Below, piece after piece: positions 9,825-19,168 of a stretch of 64,000 nt of DNA. The translations under genes were made by a program, and so were the position numbers. Origin of the DNA: an uncultured Paracoccaceae bacterium (lineage in GTDB: Bacteria; Pseudomonadota; Alphaproteobacteria; Rhodobacterales; Rhodobacteraceae); NCBI GenBank assembly GCA_947498415.1, contig CANMKB010000001.1, positions 496,001-560,000 on the forward strand, in the 5' to 3' direction. Below the pieces are notes generated by a model. It made no database searches and was not told the DNA's origin. It was given only the letters and a program-made list of their open reading frames with translations. Each line of letters starts with the position of its first letter. Positions within the stretch are counted from its first letter, which is position 1.

Positions 9825-10423
9825 TGAGTCAGCCGATCATTCTCGCCTCTAAATCAAATATCAGGGCTCAATTGCTTACAAACGCCGGTGTACCGTTTGA
9901 GGTTATGACAGCACCCGTTGATGAAGAGTTAATTCGTCAGAGTTTAGAAGCGGAAGAAACAAAGCCTCGTGATATTGCGGATTCACTTGCCGAAGCTAAA
10001 GCCCAAAGAGTAAGTGCGAAATTACCGGGAACCTTGGTACTCGGGTGCGATCAAGTTCTTGATTTTGAAGGAAAAGTGTTCTCAAAGCCTCGCGATTTAG
10101 CGGACGCAAGAGAGCAACTTAAACTATTACGTAATAAACGTCATACATTGTTGTCTGCGGCCGTCATCTACGAAAATGGCAAACCAGTATGGCGCCACGT
10201 TGGGATTGTTCGTCTACTGATGCGCGATTTTTCAGATGAATTCCTAGAGGAGTATCTGGAGCGCAACTGGAACAATATCCAACACACAGTCGGCTGTTAT
10301 ATGCTCGAAGAGGAAGGTGTGCGGTTGTTTACGCGTGTAGATGGTGACTATTTTACTGTTCTTGGAATGCCGCTTTTAGAAATTTTGGCCTATTTAACTT
10401 TGCGCGGGGATTTAAAACGATGA
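9824..10423 (+). CDS. Maf/YceF-family nucleotide pyrophosphatase
   Basis: This 199-residue cytoplasmic protein is a Maf-type nucleoside triphosphate pyrophosphatase, a family that hydrolyses modified or canonical nucleotides and is linked to septum formation. The N-terminal signature ILASKSNIRAQLL is at residues 6-18, and a VLGCDQVLDFEGKVFSKP motif holds the catalytic acidic residue. The start ATG 9824 gives the normal family N-terminus; an upstream TTG at 9752 would add 24 unrelated residues. It lacks a clear ribosome binding site because the preceding bases form a DnaA box. It overlaps aroE by four bases (ATGA). Confidence 0.92.
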   Translation: MSQPIILASKSNIRAQLLTNAGVPFEVMTAPVDEELIRQSLEAEETKPRDIADSLAEAKAQRVSAKLPGTLVLGCDQVLDFEGKVFSKPRDLADAREQLKLLRNKRHTLLSAAVIYENGKPVWRHVGIVRLLMRDFSDEFLEEYLERNWNNIQHTVGCYMLEEEGVRLFTRVDGDYFTVLGMPLLEILAYLTLRGDLKR

Positions 10424-11253
10424 CTTTACCTAAGATTCCATTGGCTGCGGTGATCGGGCACCCAATCGCGCATTCGAAATCACCTCAGCTGCACGGGCAT
10501 TGGTTAAAATCCCATGAAATTCCGGGCTATTATGTCCCGATGGATGTGTTGCCTGATGACCTAGAGACAGTTCTTAGAACCATGCATAAAATGGGCTATG
10601 TCGGTGCGAATGTTACGATCCCTCATAAAGAGCGCGCGTTGGAAATCGCAGATCAGGTTACAGATCGTGCAACCCTGATTGGTGCAGCTAACACTTTGAT
10701 TTTCTTAGAAGATGGGAAAATACTGGCTGACAACACAGATGGATATGGCTTTATTCAGAATATCAGAAATGGCGCACCAGACTGGGATCCGACGACGGGT
10801 CCAGCGGTTGTTTTAGGGGCCGGCGGTGCTGCGCGCGCTGTCGTTGCATCGTTGTTAGATGTGGGCGTGCCGGAGATTTTGCTTTCAAACCGCACGCGCG
10901 TTCGTGCAGAACAATTGCGAGATGATTTTGGGGCGCGTGTCACTGTTGTTGAGTGGGTGCAAGTGAACACGGTGATTGATCAGGCGGCGACCCTTGTGAA
11001 CACAACCTCTTTGGGGATGACTGGTAAGCCTGAACTTAAGGTCTCACTCGAAGGACTACAGGCATCTACATTGGTCACGGACCTTGTGTATACACCCTTG
11101 CAGACTGAACTGATTAAAGCAGCGCAGGCAAAAGGTTGCCAAACTGTTGATGGATTGGGCATGCTATTGCACCAAGGTGTCCCAGGGTTTGAGCGTTGGT
11201 TTGGCCCGCGACCTGATGTGACCGAAGATCTCCGGCAAGCAATTCTCGGATGA
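10420..11253 (+). CDS. aroE: AroE shikimate dehydrogenase
   Basis: AroE reduces 3-dehydroshikimate to shikimate with NADPH in aromatic amino acid synthesis. The 277 residues contain the substrate-binding HPIAHSKSPQLHG near 14-26, the catalytic Lys and Asp in NVTIPHKE and NTDGYGF, and the dinucleotide-binding GAGGAARAV in the second half. It overlaps maf and coaE by ATGA at both ends, so the four genes maf-aroE-coaE-dnaQ form one translationally coupled operon. Confidence 0.96.
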   Translation: MTLPKIPLAAVIGHPIAHSKSPQLHGHWLKSHEIPGYYVPMDVLPDDLETVLRTMHKMGYVGANVTIPHKERALEIADQVTDRATLIGAANTLIFLEDGKILADNTDGYGFIQNIRNGAPDWDPTTGPAVVLGAGGAARAVVASLLDVGVPEILLSNRTRVRAEQLRDDFGARVTVVEWVQVNTVIDQAATLVNTTSLGMTGKPELKVSLEGLQASTLVTDLVYTPLQTELIKAAQAKGCQTVDGLGMLLHQGVPGFERWFGPRPDVTEDLRQAILG

Positions 11254-11843
11254 CGTTTAAACTTGGTCTTACCGGCTCTATTGGAATGGGCAAATCGACA
11301 ACGGCAAAACTTTTTGCCGATGAAGGTTGCGCGGTATGGGATGCAGATGCGGCTGTGCACCGGATGTATTCCAAAGATGGTGCCGCAGTTCAGGCCATTC
11401 AAAAAACGTTTCCAAAGGCTGTTGTAGATGGAGAGGTTTCTAGAGATGTGTTGAAAGACTATATCTCTGAAGATGCCAACGTATTGAAAACGATTGAAAA
11501 AATAGTTCATCCGCTTGTGGCTAATGACCGTGCTTTATTCATTCGAAACAGCAAATCGGATATTACGGTGCTTGATATTCCGCTCCTGTTTGAACTTGGA
11601 ACCGAAAGTTCAATGGATGCCGTGGTGTGCGTATCTGTTTCAGCCGAAACTCAAAAATCTCGTGTCTTGGCGCGGGGCACAATGACCGAAGATCAGTTTA
11701 ACGCGATCATCGCAAAGCAAATTCCAAACGATGACAAATGTGGACGGTCAGACTACGTTGTTCTGACCGAAACGCTTGAAACTGCCAAGCTGCAGGTCAA
11801 AGCCATCGTTCAAGAGATCAGGGGCCATTTGAAACATGCGTGA
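11250..11843 (+). CDS. coaE: CoaE dephospho-CoA kinase
   Basis: CoaE phosphorylates the 3'-hydroxyl of dephospho-CoA, the last step of coenzyme A synthesis. The protein is 197 residues, with P-loop GSIGMGKS at 9-16 followed by the DADAAVHRMY segment near 33-42, and a DIPLLFE motif in the second half. The end overlaps dnaQ by eight bases. Confidence 0.95.
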   Translation: MTFKLGLTGSIGMGKSTTAKLFADEGCAVWDADAAVHRMYSKDGAAVQAIQKTFPKAVVDGEVSRDVLKDYISEDANVLKTIEKIVHPLVANDRALFIRNSKSDITVLDIPLLFELGTESSMDAVVCVSVSAETQKSRVLARGTMTEDQFNAIIAKQIPNDDKCGRSDYVVLTETLETAKLQVKAIVQEIRGHLKHA

Positions 11844-12567
11844 AATCGTACTTGATACCGAAACCACAGGGTTTGATCCGAACAGTGGTGACCGGATTGT
11901 CGAAATTGGGTGTGTCGAGCTAGATAACCACCTTCCGACGGGTGAGACCTATCACGTTTATATCAATCCTGAACGTTCAATGCCGGAAGAGGCCTTTGGT
12001 GTTCACGGAATTGGGCCTGATCTACTAGAGCCGCCGCGCCCTGCGGAACCCGGGCAGGTATTGCTCCGGGATAAACCGGTTTTCGCAAAAGTAGGGCAAA
12101 GTTTTCTGGATTTTGTGGGCGACGCAAAGCTTGTGATCCACAACGCCGCGTTCGACATTAAATTTTTAAATGCTGAACTGGGTTGGATGGGTCTTCCGAA
12201 AATTCCTTGGGAGCAAGCGGTTGATACCTTGGCGATTGCGCGTCAAAGGTTTCCGGGCTCGCCGGCATCGTTGGATGCCCTGTGTCGCAGATTTAACATC
12301 GACAACAGCAATCGTACGCTCCACGGCGCGTTGCTCGATTCTGAAATTCTTGCCGAAGTTTATCTAGAGCTTATTGGCGGTCGTCAGCCAGATTTTGCAC
12401 TGTCTGCCTCTGCGGCCCAAACAAGCGTTGGTGGCCAGGTTGATGAATGGAGACCGACAAAACGGCAGAACCCTTTGCCCTCACGACTAACGTCAGATGA
12501 AAAAGAGGCACACAGCGCATTTGTCGATGGAATGGGGGATGAAGCGCTTTGGAAAAAGCTGGGGTAG
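11836..12567 (+). CDS. dnaQ: DnaQ DNA polymerase III epsilon subunit (proofreading exonuclease)
   Basis: DnaQ is the 3'-5' proofreading exonuclease of the replicative polymerase. Exo I motif DTETTG is at residues 7-12, Exo II is in HNAAFDIKFLNAELGW, and Exo III lies in HGALLDSEILAEVY, giving the DEDDh set. The 243-residue length is typical, and the C-terminal tail is expected to bind the alpha subunit. Placement within 3 kb of the origin is conserved in alphaproteobacteria. It converges on secB. Confidence 0.95.
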   Translation: MREIVLDTETTGFDPNSGDRIVEIGCVELDNHLPTGETYHVYINPERSMPEEAFGVHGIGPDLLEPPRPAEPGQVLLRDKPVFAKVGQSFLDFVGDAKLVIHNAAFDIKFLNAELGWMGLPKIPWEQAVDTLAIARQRFPGSPASLDALCRRFNIDNSNRTLHGALLDSEILAEVYLELIGGRQPDFALSASAAQTSVGGQVDEWRPTKRQNPLPSRLTSDEKEAHSAFVDGMGDEALWKKLG

Positions 12568-12590
12568 CGCCCCCGGTGATCGGAGGCGCT
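12566..12590. terminator. Possible hairpin terminator between dnaQ and secB
   Basis: AGCGCC at 12566-12571 pairs with GGCGCT at 12585-12590 in the short gap between convergent genes. There is no clear T-run, so the terminator role is tentative. Confidence 0.35.
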
Positions 12591-12598
12591 GAAACGGA

Positions 12599-13102
12599 TT
12601 AAGCGTCGAGCTTTTTCTCGCCGGCAGTTGCCTGACGACGCATCAATTCGTTGCGGTAAAGTGCAACAAAATCAATGTTTTCAAGGTTGAGTGGTGGGAA
12701 TCCACCGTCGCGTGTGATGTCAGATACAACACGTCGCAAGAATGGGAATGTCATGCGCGGGCATTCGATCAACAAAAACGGGTGTAGCTGTTCATCAGGA
12801 ACACCTTCGATCTGGAAAATGCCAACGTAGTCGATCTCAAGCAGGAACAAAGTTTCATCAGAACCCTGAGCTTTGCTTGTGACCTTCAGTTTGATCGCAG
12901 ATTCATACTGATTTTCAACGTTACGCTTTTTCGCATCTAGGTTCACTTGAACTTGTACGTCCGGCTTCACGTCACCCTGAACGCCTTTTTGTGCCAAGAT
13001 GTTTTCAAATGACATGTCGCGCACGTACTGGGTCAGCACATTCATTTTAATCTGCGGGGCTTGAGCTGCTTCTGGGGCTGCTGTGCCTGCGTTTTCCGCC
13101 AT
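12599..13102 (-). CDS. secB: SecB protein-export chaperone
   Basis: SecB is the cytoplasmic tetrameric chaperone that keeps preproteins unfolded and delivers them to SecA. The 167 residues hold the conserved INVLTQYVRDMSFEN-like segment (here MNVLTQYVRDMSFENIL, about 20-36) and a PFLLIECPRMTFPFLRRVVSDITRDGGFPP core. ATG 13102 (MAENAGTAAPEAAQ) gives the usual acidic alphaproteobacterial N-terminus; the seven extra codons upstream are unlikely. The neighbour fxsA reads the same way but is separated by 57 bases. Confidence 0.96.
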   Translation of the reverse strand: MAENAGTAAPEAAQAPQIKMNVLTQYVRDMSFENILAQKGVQGDVKPDVQVQVNLDAKKRNVENQYESAIKLKVTSKAQGSDETLFLLEIDYVGIFQIEGVPDEQLHPFLLIECPRMTFPFLRRVVSDITRDGGFPPLNLENIDFVALYRNELMRRQATAGEKKLDA

Positions 13103-13159
13103 GGTCTTCTCCAATAAATTCAAATTTGTCCGAAGGCATATCAGAGCAGGCTATGTGCC

Positions 13160-13654
13160 TCAATGCTTAGTCCAGCCAGACGGACCATGGGTTGGTTTTT
13201 TAGGTGAATCGACCTCTGAAAACTCTCCATCGATGACGTCATCTGTGGAATTTTTGAAGTCAGATCTAAAATCTGATGTGCCTTGATGCCCCATGGAAAA
13301 GCTTTGCACTTTAATGCGTTTGCGGGCGTATTTCAAAACGGCTGTTCGCACTGGAGGCATGAGCAAAGAAAAGCCGACGGCATCGGTGAAAAATCCTGGG
13401 GTCAACAACAGTGCACCGGCGATCAAAATCATCGCCCCATGCGCAAGCGGTTCTGTTGGATCATTCAGTTCCGAAAACGACCGTCGCAGATTTCCAAGGG
13501 CCAAAGCGCCTTGATTTCTTACCAGCCAAGTGCCTGCGACCGCAGTAAGGATCACAATTGCAAGTGTTGGAAATAAGCCGATTGCGCCTCCGATTTGAAT
13601 GAATAATCCAATTTCGATTAGCGGGACTGCCAAAAAGGCGAGAAACAACCACAT
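13160..13654 (-). CDS. fxsA: FxsA-family inner membrane protein
   Basis: This 164-residue protein belongs to the FxsA family, named for the E. coli protein whose overproduction blocks exclusion of phage T7 by F; its normal role is unclear. Three hydrophobic segments are visible in the first 110 residues, beginning MWLFLAFLAVPLIEIGLFIQIG, with the family motif GALLLTPGFFTDAVGF in the middle. A polar tail of about 60 residues follows. I chose ATG 13654, preceded by an AGGAAAA ribosome binding site; the upstream extension to 13879 is not convincing. The divergent partner is the Tim44-like gene. Confidence 0.9.
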   Translation of the reverse strand: MWLFLAFLAVPLIEIGLFIQIGGAIGLFPTLAIVILTAVAGTWLVRNQGALALGNLRRSFSELNDPTEPLAHGAMILIAGALLLTPGFFTDAVGFSLLMPPVRTAVLKYARKRIKVQSFSMGHQGTSDFRSDFKNSTDDVIDGEFSEVDSPKKPTHGPSGWTKH

Positions 13655-13755
13655 TTTCCTTTTCTCCTTCACAAGCGGTGCGTGTGGACTTGACCGCGGC
13701 TGTGACTTACATAAGTCCCGTATATGAATGTTTCCATGCCCAACACGAGGTTCTA

Positions 13756-14412
13756 ATGAATTCCCCATTGATTCAGCTTTTGGTCCTGGCCGGTATCGCC
13801 GTTTTCCTGATCCTGCGGCTGAAAAACGTTTTGGGCACACGTGATGGATTTGAGCCGCCACGGTCCAGCAGTTTGCCAAGTAGCCGAAAAGGCCCAGATC
13901 TAGAGGTCATCGAAGGTGGCCCAGATCTCGACATCACCGATCATGCCGAAGAAGGCAGCGACACTGCCGTAGCACTCACCAAGATGAAAGCAGCAGAGCC
14001 AAGCTTTGGCGTTTCTGACTTTTTGGGTGGTGCCAAAGGCGCCTACGAAATGATCCTGATGGGTTTTGAAAACGGCGATCTTTCACAGGTAAAAGACTTT
14101 CTTTCAGAGGAAGTTTTTGAAGCCTTTGAGGGTGTGATTAAAGCCCGCGAAGAGCAGGGCCTGACTGTGGACGCAGATTTTGTAGGCGTCCGTGAGACAA
14201 CCTTGCAGAATGCAAACTTTGACGAGAACGACAGCGAAGCTGAATTGACCGTTCGTTTCATTGGTGAGTTGACCTATGTTGTACGCAACGCTGATGGTGA
14301 GATTGTCGAAGGCAGTGAAACTCAGGTGAAGCGCCAGAAAGACACTTGGACATTTGCACGCAGCATGGGTGCAGACGATCCAAACTGGCAGCTCGTCGCG
14401 ACGAGCGAATGA
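13756..14412 (+). CDS. Tim44-like domain membrane-anchored protein
   Basis: This 218-residue protein has one N-terminal membrane segment (LIQLLVLAGIAVFLILRL, about 5-22), a variable acidic linker, and a C-terminal Tim44-like domain starting around FSVSDFLGGAKGAYEMILMGFENGD (here FGVSDFLGG). Related alphaproteobacterial proteins have been proposed as forerunners of the mitochondrial import motor subunit. The start ATG 13756 gives the membrane anchor directly; upstream codons read through divergent-promoter DNA. The stop overlaps mltA as ATGA. The domain call is firm; the function here is unknown. Confidence 0.88.
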   Translation: MNSPLIQLLVLAGIAVFLILRLKNVLGTRDGFEPPRSSSLPSSRKGPDLEVIEGGPDLDITDHAEEGSDTAVALTKMKAAEPSFGVSDFLGGAKGAYEMILMGFENGDLSQVKDFLSEEVFEAFEGVIKAREEQGLTVDADFVGVRETTLQNANFDENDSEAELTVRFIGELTYVVRNADGEIVEGSETQVKRQKDTWTFARSMGADDPNWQLVATSE

Positions 14413-15446
14413 TTGCGGCATTGCGGGCAGCCCTTGTGGCGGTGCTCGCGATGACGAGCACTATGGCGGCTTCTGAAACCACATACACAATCCTCGATTT
14501 CTCGGATCTTGATGGATGGGAGCGCGACGATCACACCGCCGCGCTGCGTGTATTTCAGAACACATGCATAGACTTTGATGCCCCAGATTGGCGTGCAATA
14601 TGTGCGGTGGCACCAACTTTTGGGAATCCTAAAAAGTTTTTCGAACTGCTGTTCCGCCCTGTCCTGATTGAGGACGGAAAGCCGATGATGTTCACCGGCT
14701 ACTTTGAGCCTGAACTTAGTGGGTCTCGCATCCCAACCGCCCGATATCGTTGGCCTGTTTATGCCAAGCCGCCAGAGGTGCGATCAGGGACGAAATGGTT
14801 CACCCGTCGGGAGATTGAGACAACCGGTGCTATGGTGGGCCGCGGGTTGGAAATCGCATGGGTTGATGACCCGGTTGAGTTGTTTTTTCTGCAAATCCAA
14901 GGGTCTGGTCGCATTCGATTGCCCGATGGTGGTGCCATCCGTGTTGGATATGGCGGCGCAAATGGGCATCCCTATCGTTCTGTTGGTGCCGAGCTGGTTC
15001 GCCGCGGTACATACGCCAGCCATCAGGTTTCTGCACAGGTTATTCAGAATTGGGTAAAGCGTAATCCGGTCGATGGTGCAGAACTGTTGCGTCACAATCC
15101 GTCGTATGTGTTCTTTCGTCGAGTGGATAAAGTACCATCTGACAAAGGCCCGCTTGGGGCGATGAACCGTTCTATCACTACAATGCGCACTGTTGCAGTT
15201 GATCCGGCTTTCACTCCGCTAGGTGCCCCCGTTTGGATCGAAAAAGACGGCGCACAGCCGTTGAACCGGTTGATGATCGCACAAGATACCGGATCGGCGA
15301 TCAAGGGCGCACAGCGTGCTGATATCTTCTTTGGCACCGGTGACGAGGCTGGTCGTGCCGCTGGCCGCTTGCGTGACCCGGGGCGCATGATTGTTCTGTT
15401 GCCGATCCAGCGTGCTTATGCGCTGTTGCCAGAGGCGGTCATGTGA
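14409..15446 (+). CDS. mltA: MltA membrane-bound lytic murein transglycosylase A
   Basis: MltA cleaves the glycan strands of peptidoglycan with formation of 1,6-anhydro-muropeptides. The 345-residue protein has an N-terminal signal sequence (MIAALRAALVAVLAMTSTMAA), the MltA domain with MFTGYFEPELSGS, the VELFFLQIQGSGRIRLPDG segment, and the C-terminal 3D domain AQDTGSAIKGAQRADIFFGTG with the catalytic aspartate. There is no lipobox cysteine in the signal region, so it may be periplasmic and not a lipoprotein. ATG 14409 overlaps the previous stop (ATGA). Confidence 0.93.
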   Translation: MIAALRAALVAVLAMTSTMAASETTYTILDFSDLDGWERDDHTAALRVFQNTCIDFDAPDWRAICAVAPTFGNPKKFFELLFRPVLIEDGKPMMFTGYFEPELSGSRIPTARYRWPVYAKPPEVRSGTKWFTRREIETTGAMVGRGLEIAWVDDPVELFFLQIQGSGRIRLPDGGAIRVGYGGANGHPYRSVGAELVRRGTYASHQVSAQVIQNWVKRNPVDGAELLRHNPSYVFFRRVDKVPSDKGPLGAMNRSITTMRTVAVDPAFTPLGAPVWIEKDGAQPLNRLMIAQDTGSAIKGAQRADIFFGTGDEAGRAAGRLRDPGRMIVLLPIQRAYALLPEAVM

Positions 15447-16036
15447 AGAAGCGTAAACTTTCCGAAGATGACAAAGAGCTATGGCGCAAAGTGTCAGAAA
15501 CGACAGAGCGCTTAAACGCAGAACCATTTAAGCCGTCGGAACCTAAATCCTCTAGCCTGCCTATACCGAAACCGATCAAGGTTGATGCGCCGCGCATCGC
15601 CCCGTTTAAGGTGGGGGCCAAAGCTGCGGGGCGTACGCCAGGCCACGATCTTGCGCCAAGCATCTCAGAGCGCGTGGCACAACAGCCCGTCAAGATGGAT
15701 CACAAGGCCTATGGCAAAATGAAGCGTGGCAAGATCATGCCGGAAGGTAAAATTGACCTTCATGGCATGACAATGGATCAAGCCCACCCTGCCCTGATCG
15801 GCTTTATCATGCGCTCTTATGGTGAAGGTAAACGTCTTGTGCTGGTGATCACCGGCAAGGGTAAATCAAAGCAGGATGACGGCCCAATTCCTGTGCGTCG
15901 TGGCGTGCTAAAACATCAGGTGCCGCAATGGCTACAAATGGCGCCGGTGGCCCCTGTGGTTCTGCAAGTGTCGGAGGCACACCTGCGGCACGGCGGTACC
16001 GGCGCTTACTACGTGTATTTGCGCCGCCCAAGGTAA
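15443..16036 (+). CDS. Smr-domain endonuclease-like protein
   Basis: This 197-residue protein ends in an Smr domain: KIDLHGMTMDQA (about 107-118), VLVITGKGKS, and RGVLKHQVPQWL. Stand-alone Smr proteins in bacteria are thought to cut DNA or RNA, some linked to rescue of stalled ribosomes. The N-terminal 95 residues are charged and proline-rich and probably unstructured. The start is GTG 15443, overlapping the mltA stop. The domain call is firm; the cellular job is not known from sequence. Confidence 0.88.
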   Translation: MKKRKLSEDDKELWRKVSETTERLNAEPFKPSEPKSSSLPIPKPIKVDAPRIAPFKVGAKAAGRTPGHDLAPSISERVAQQPVKMDHKAYGKMKRGKIMPEGKIDLHGMTMDQAHPALIGFIMRSYGEGKRLVLVITGKGKSKQDDGPIPVRRGVLKHQVPQWLQMAPVAPVVLQVSEAHLRHGGTGAYYVYLRRPR

Positions 16037-16041
16037 AGAAA

Positions 16042-16065
16042 AACCGCGCCGAACGGGGCGCGGTT
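16042..16065. terminator. Hairpin terminator after the Smr gene (may also serve hslU)
   Basis: AACCGCGCC 16042-16050 pairs with GGCGCGGTT 16057-16065, a nine-base perfect stem with a short loop between convergent genes. Confidence 0.7.
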
Positions 16066-16104
16066 GGTTCTTGGTCATTCACCTTAGTTCAAAATAATTT
16101 CGCG

Positions 16105-17412
16105 TTACAAAACGTAGCGTGAGACATCTGTGGATTTGGTGAGCTCGCCCAGATATTGGTCAACAAACTCGGCGTTTACCGTGATCTCTGTGCCGGATTG
16201 ATCGGGTGCGTTAAAAGAGAGTTCTTCGAATACGCGTTCCATCACAGTGTATAGTCGGCGCGCACCAATATTTTCGACCGATTGGTTTACGTCTGCTGCG
16301 ATCTTGGCCAGAGCGGCGATGCCGTCATCGGTGAAGGTGACAACAACCTCTTCGGTCTTCATCAGTGCTGTGTACTGACGTGTCAGCGCGTTGTCGGTTT
16401 CCGTAAGAATACGCACAAAATCTTCTTCGGTAAGGGCGCGCAGCTCTACCCGGATCGGCAAACGACCTTGCAGCTCTGGCAGCAAATCCGATGGCTTTGC
16501 GATGTGGAACGCACCTGATGCGATAAACAAGATATGGTCGGTTTTCACCGGGCCGTGCTTGGTGCTGACGGTTGTTCCCTCGATCAATGGCAGCAAATCG
16601 CGTTGCACACCTTCACGAGACACATCCGCACCCCGCGCATCGGACCGAGCGCAGACTTTATCGATTTCATCCAAGAAAACGATGCCATTTTGCTCTACAT
16701 TTTCGAGCGCGATCTGATTGACGGTTTCATCATCAAGCAGCTTATCGGCCTCTTCGCCAATCAGCACATCATAGCTTTCCGCGACCGTCAGTTTTTTCTT
16801 TGTGGTCCGGCCGCCAAGTGCCTTACCAAAGATATCACCAAGGTTCATCATGCCCATCTGGCTGCCGGGTTGGCCGGGCACATCGAACATCGACATTGGG
16901 TTTTTGTTGTCGGACACTTCGAGCTCGATAATCGTATCGTCCAACTCACCAGCATGAAGTTTTTTACGAAACATTTCGCGGGTGCCTTCGCGCGCATCTT
17001 CGCCAGCGATTGCGGTAATCACACGTTCTTCGGCGGCGTGTTGTGCGTTGGCTTTCACGTCTTCACGCATGAATTCGCGGGTCTGCAAGATTGCTGCGTC
17101 AATCAAATCACGTATGATCTGTTCAACATCGCGGCCCACATAGCCCACCTCGGTGAATTTCGTTGCCTCAACTTTGATGAAAGGCGCTTTGGCGAGCTTT
17201 GCCAAGCGGCGTGAAATCTCGGTTTTACCCACGCCGGTTGGGCCGATCATCAGGATGTTCTTTGGGTACACTTCGTCACGCAGGTCATCTGATAACTGCT
17301 TGCGACGCCAGCGGTTGCGCAATGCAACGGCTACTGCGCGCTTTGCGTCCTTTTGACCAATGATAAAACGATCCAGCTCGGAAACGATTTCGCGAGGTGT
17401 GAGGTCTGTCAT
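16105..17412 (-). CDS. hslU: HslU ATPase subunit of the HslVU protease
   Basis: HslU is the AAA+ unfoldase that feeds proteins into the HslV peptidase. The 435 residues contain Walker A GPTGVGKT at 57-64, the YVGRDVEQI pore-loop-region motif (GYVG), Walker B IVFLDEID, and a C-terminus ending DVSRYVL, which is the tail that inserts into HslV. The gene overlaps the upstream membrane protein gene by ATGA and not hslV itself. This is unusual because in most bacteria hslV and hslU are adjacent. Confidence 0.97.
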   Translation of the reverse strand: MTDLTPREIVSELDRFIIGQKDAKRAVAVALRNRWRRKQLSDDLRDEVYPKNILMIGPTGVGKTEISRRLAKLAKAPFIKVEATKFTEVGYVGRDVEQIIRDLIDAAILQTREFMREDVKANAQHAAEERVITAIAGEDAREGTREMFRKKLHAGELDDTIIELEVSDNKNPMSMFDVPGQPGSQMGMMNLGDIFGKALGGRTTKKKLTVAESYDVLIGEEADKLLDDETVNQIALENVEQNGIVFLDEIDKVCARSDARGADVSREGVQRDLLPLIEGTTVSTKHGPVKTDHILFIASGAFHIAKPSDLLPELQGRLPIRVELRALTEEDFVRILTETDNALTRQYTALMKTEEVVVTFTDDGIAALAKIAADVNQSVENIGARRLYTVMERVFEELSFNAPDQSGTEITVNAEFVDQYLGELTKSTDVSRYVL

Positions 17413-18509
17413 TCAGAAGTATCCTTGTGGAAGTGTGCAGCGGTCTTACTCGAAGGTGGAAGCCGTTTCAAAGGAAGAACCGGCCCCAAAACACCCAACA
17501 AAATGCTGCGGATTTTTTCCCAGAAAGCGCCAAGCAACAGCAGCGACAATCCAAGTATCAATACAGAAACCGCGGTGCCCTCGGCTTCGGATAATGTGCT
17601 TGCGACCGCAACCACATACCCAACCCCAGTGATCAGGAACGAGCGGCGGTCGATCACGATGGCAACAATCGCCATCAACGCCAGAAACGCGATCAATATG
17701 GTCATGTTGCCATCGCTTTCAGAAGACAGCAAAGACAATGCAACTGTATTTACAATCGCCGGAGCGGCAATGACATGCAGCCAAAATCCATTGGCCGAAC
17801 GGCGCGAAACACGATGTGGATCGCTCATGTCAAAACCCATCGCCACTGCGAAAGTGCCTAAGCCCAAGACCAACGTCAGCCAAGCAAAGCTGCCTTCGGA
17901 TGACAATAGAAAGAAGTCTTCGAGTGTTTCAGGCGGGCGACCTTGCGAAGCCGAAAATAAAACAGCCGATGCAAAGAGCGCCAGTGCGACAAAGGCCAGC
18001 GCGATCGGCACGCGAAAGCGAAGCCAAAACAGAAATGTTGCGCCCGTTGTCAGCAGCAAAGGGAATGGCAAGCTAGAGATATCATCCTGCATCACCATAA
18101 AAGGTTCGCTGAACTGAGCGTTTAGCCCAATGCCTGCATTGATGGCGAACAGCCCCGACAGCACGATCGCCGGAGCCACCATGCGGCGACGGCGAACAAA
18201 GTACTCAGATAGTGCCCAAAGAACCGCAGCGCTGATCAAAGAACGAAAAGTGATGGCGCCCGTTACATTTGCAAACTGCGTTCCGATAGAGATTGCAGAA
18301 AAGGCCACCCACCCAGATGTGAGGATGAGAAGACCAACTACGATGAAGATCTCATTGAAGCCTTTGAAGAGTTCAAAAGGTTCATCAGAAATCGAAAGGT
18401 TTTCGCGAGCGCCGCTGCGGCTGTGGGCCAGCGCAGTCAAAGAGGCCGCCTGCCCTTCGTTCAGAATGCCGGCAGACACTGCGGCTTTGAGATCTTCGGA
18501 TTGGATCAT
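17409..18509 (-). CDS. Polytopic membrane protein (DUF2157-like N-terminus) inserted between hslV and hslU
   Basis: This 366-residue protein begins with a short cytoplasmic segment ([23 protein letters not shown]), similar in style to DUF2157 N-termini, and then has about nine or ten hydrophobic segments with short loops and a polar C-terminal tail. ATG 18509 overlaps the hslV stop (ATGA), and its own stop overlaps the hslU start (ATGA), so all three genes are translationally coupled. I do not recognise a specific function. The tight coupling suggests a link with HslVU, perhaps membrane quality control, but that is inference. Family assignment is tentative. Confidence 0.8.
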   Translation of the reverse strand: MIQSEDLKAAVSAGILNEGQAASLTALAHSRSGARENLSISDEPFELFKGFNEIFIVVGLLILTSGWVAFSAISIGTQFANVTGAITFRSLISAAVLWALSEYFVRRRRMVAPAIVLSGLFAINAGIGLNAQFSEPFMVMQDDISSLPFPLLLTTGATFLFWLRFRVPIALAFVALALFASAVLFSASQGRPPETLEDFFLLSSEGSFAWLTLVLGLGTFAVAMGFDMSDPHRVSRRSANGFWLHVIAAPAIVNTVALSLLSSESDGNMTILIAFLALMAIVAIVIDRRSFLITGVGYVVAVASTLSEAEGTAVSVLILGLSLLLLGAFWEKIRSILLGVLGPVLPLKRLPPSSKTAAHFHKDTSE

Positions 18510-19063
18510 GCGGAAATCTTTTCGACGGTGAGGCGCCCATTTGTGTAAACGCAAATGTCAGCCGCGATGGCCATGGCATCGCGCGCTACGGTTTCAGCGT
18601 CTTTGTCTGTGTCCATCATGCCGCGTGCCGCAGCGAGGGCAAAGTTGCCGCCAGACCCGATTGCTGTCACGTCATGCTCTGGCTCCAACACGTCGCCAGC
18701 CCCGGTGATAACGAAAATATCGCTACCATCGGAGACAATTAGCATCGCTTCTAGTTTTTGTAGATATTTGTCAGTGCGCCAGTCTTTTGCCAGCTCGACC
18801 GAGGCTCGTGCCAGTTGGCCGGGCGTGGCTTCGAGTTTAGCCTCCAGACGCTCAAGCAACGTGAAGGCATCCGCGGTTGAACCGGCAAAGCCAGCAACCA
18901 CTTCATGCCCGCCAGGTTTAAGTCGTCTGACTTTGCGCGCAGTGCCTTTGATTACGGTTTGCCCAAGGCTGACTTGGCCGTCACCGGCAATGACAACTTC
19001 ACCACCTTTTTTGACGCCAATAATGGTTGTGCCGTGCCAGCCTGGAAATGTGTCTTCTGCCAT
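18506..19063 (-). CDS. hslV: HslV peptidase subunit of the HslVU protease
   Basis: HslV is the threonine protease (proteasome beta-like) subunit of the ATP-dependent HslVU protease. The protein has 185 residues. The mature N-terminal Thr12 follows the propeptide [11 protein letters not shown], with the active-site Lys in ARKVRRL and the [13 protein letters not shown] signature later. It is the first gene of hslV-membrane gene-hslU. The start is ATG 19063. Confidence 0.96.
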   Translation of the reverse strand: MAEDTFPGWHGTTIIGVKKGGEVVIAGDGQVSLGQTVIKGTARKVRRLKPGGHEVVAGFAGSTADAFTLLERLEAKLEATPGQLARASVELAKDWRTDKYLQKLEAMLIVSDGSDIFVITGAGDVLEPEHDVTAIGSGGNFALAAARGMMDTDKDAETVARDAMAIAADICVYTNGRLTVEKISA

Positions 19064-19168
19064 AAGTGCCTCCGTAATCCTTAGACCAGTATATGGGCCG
19101 GGGTCAGATCGGGTGCAAGCATTTGCAGAAGGTCGATCCGCCTTGAGAGTGTTTCAGAGCGAATTTGG

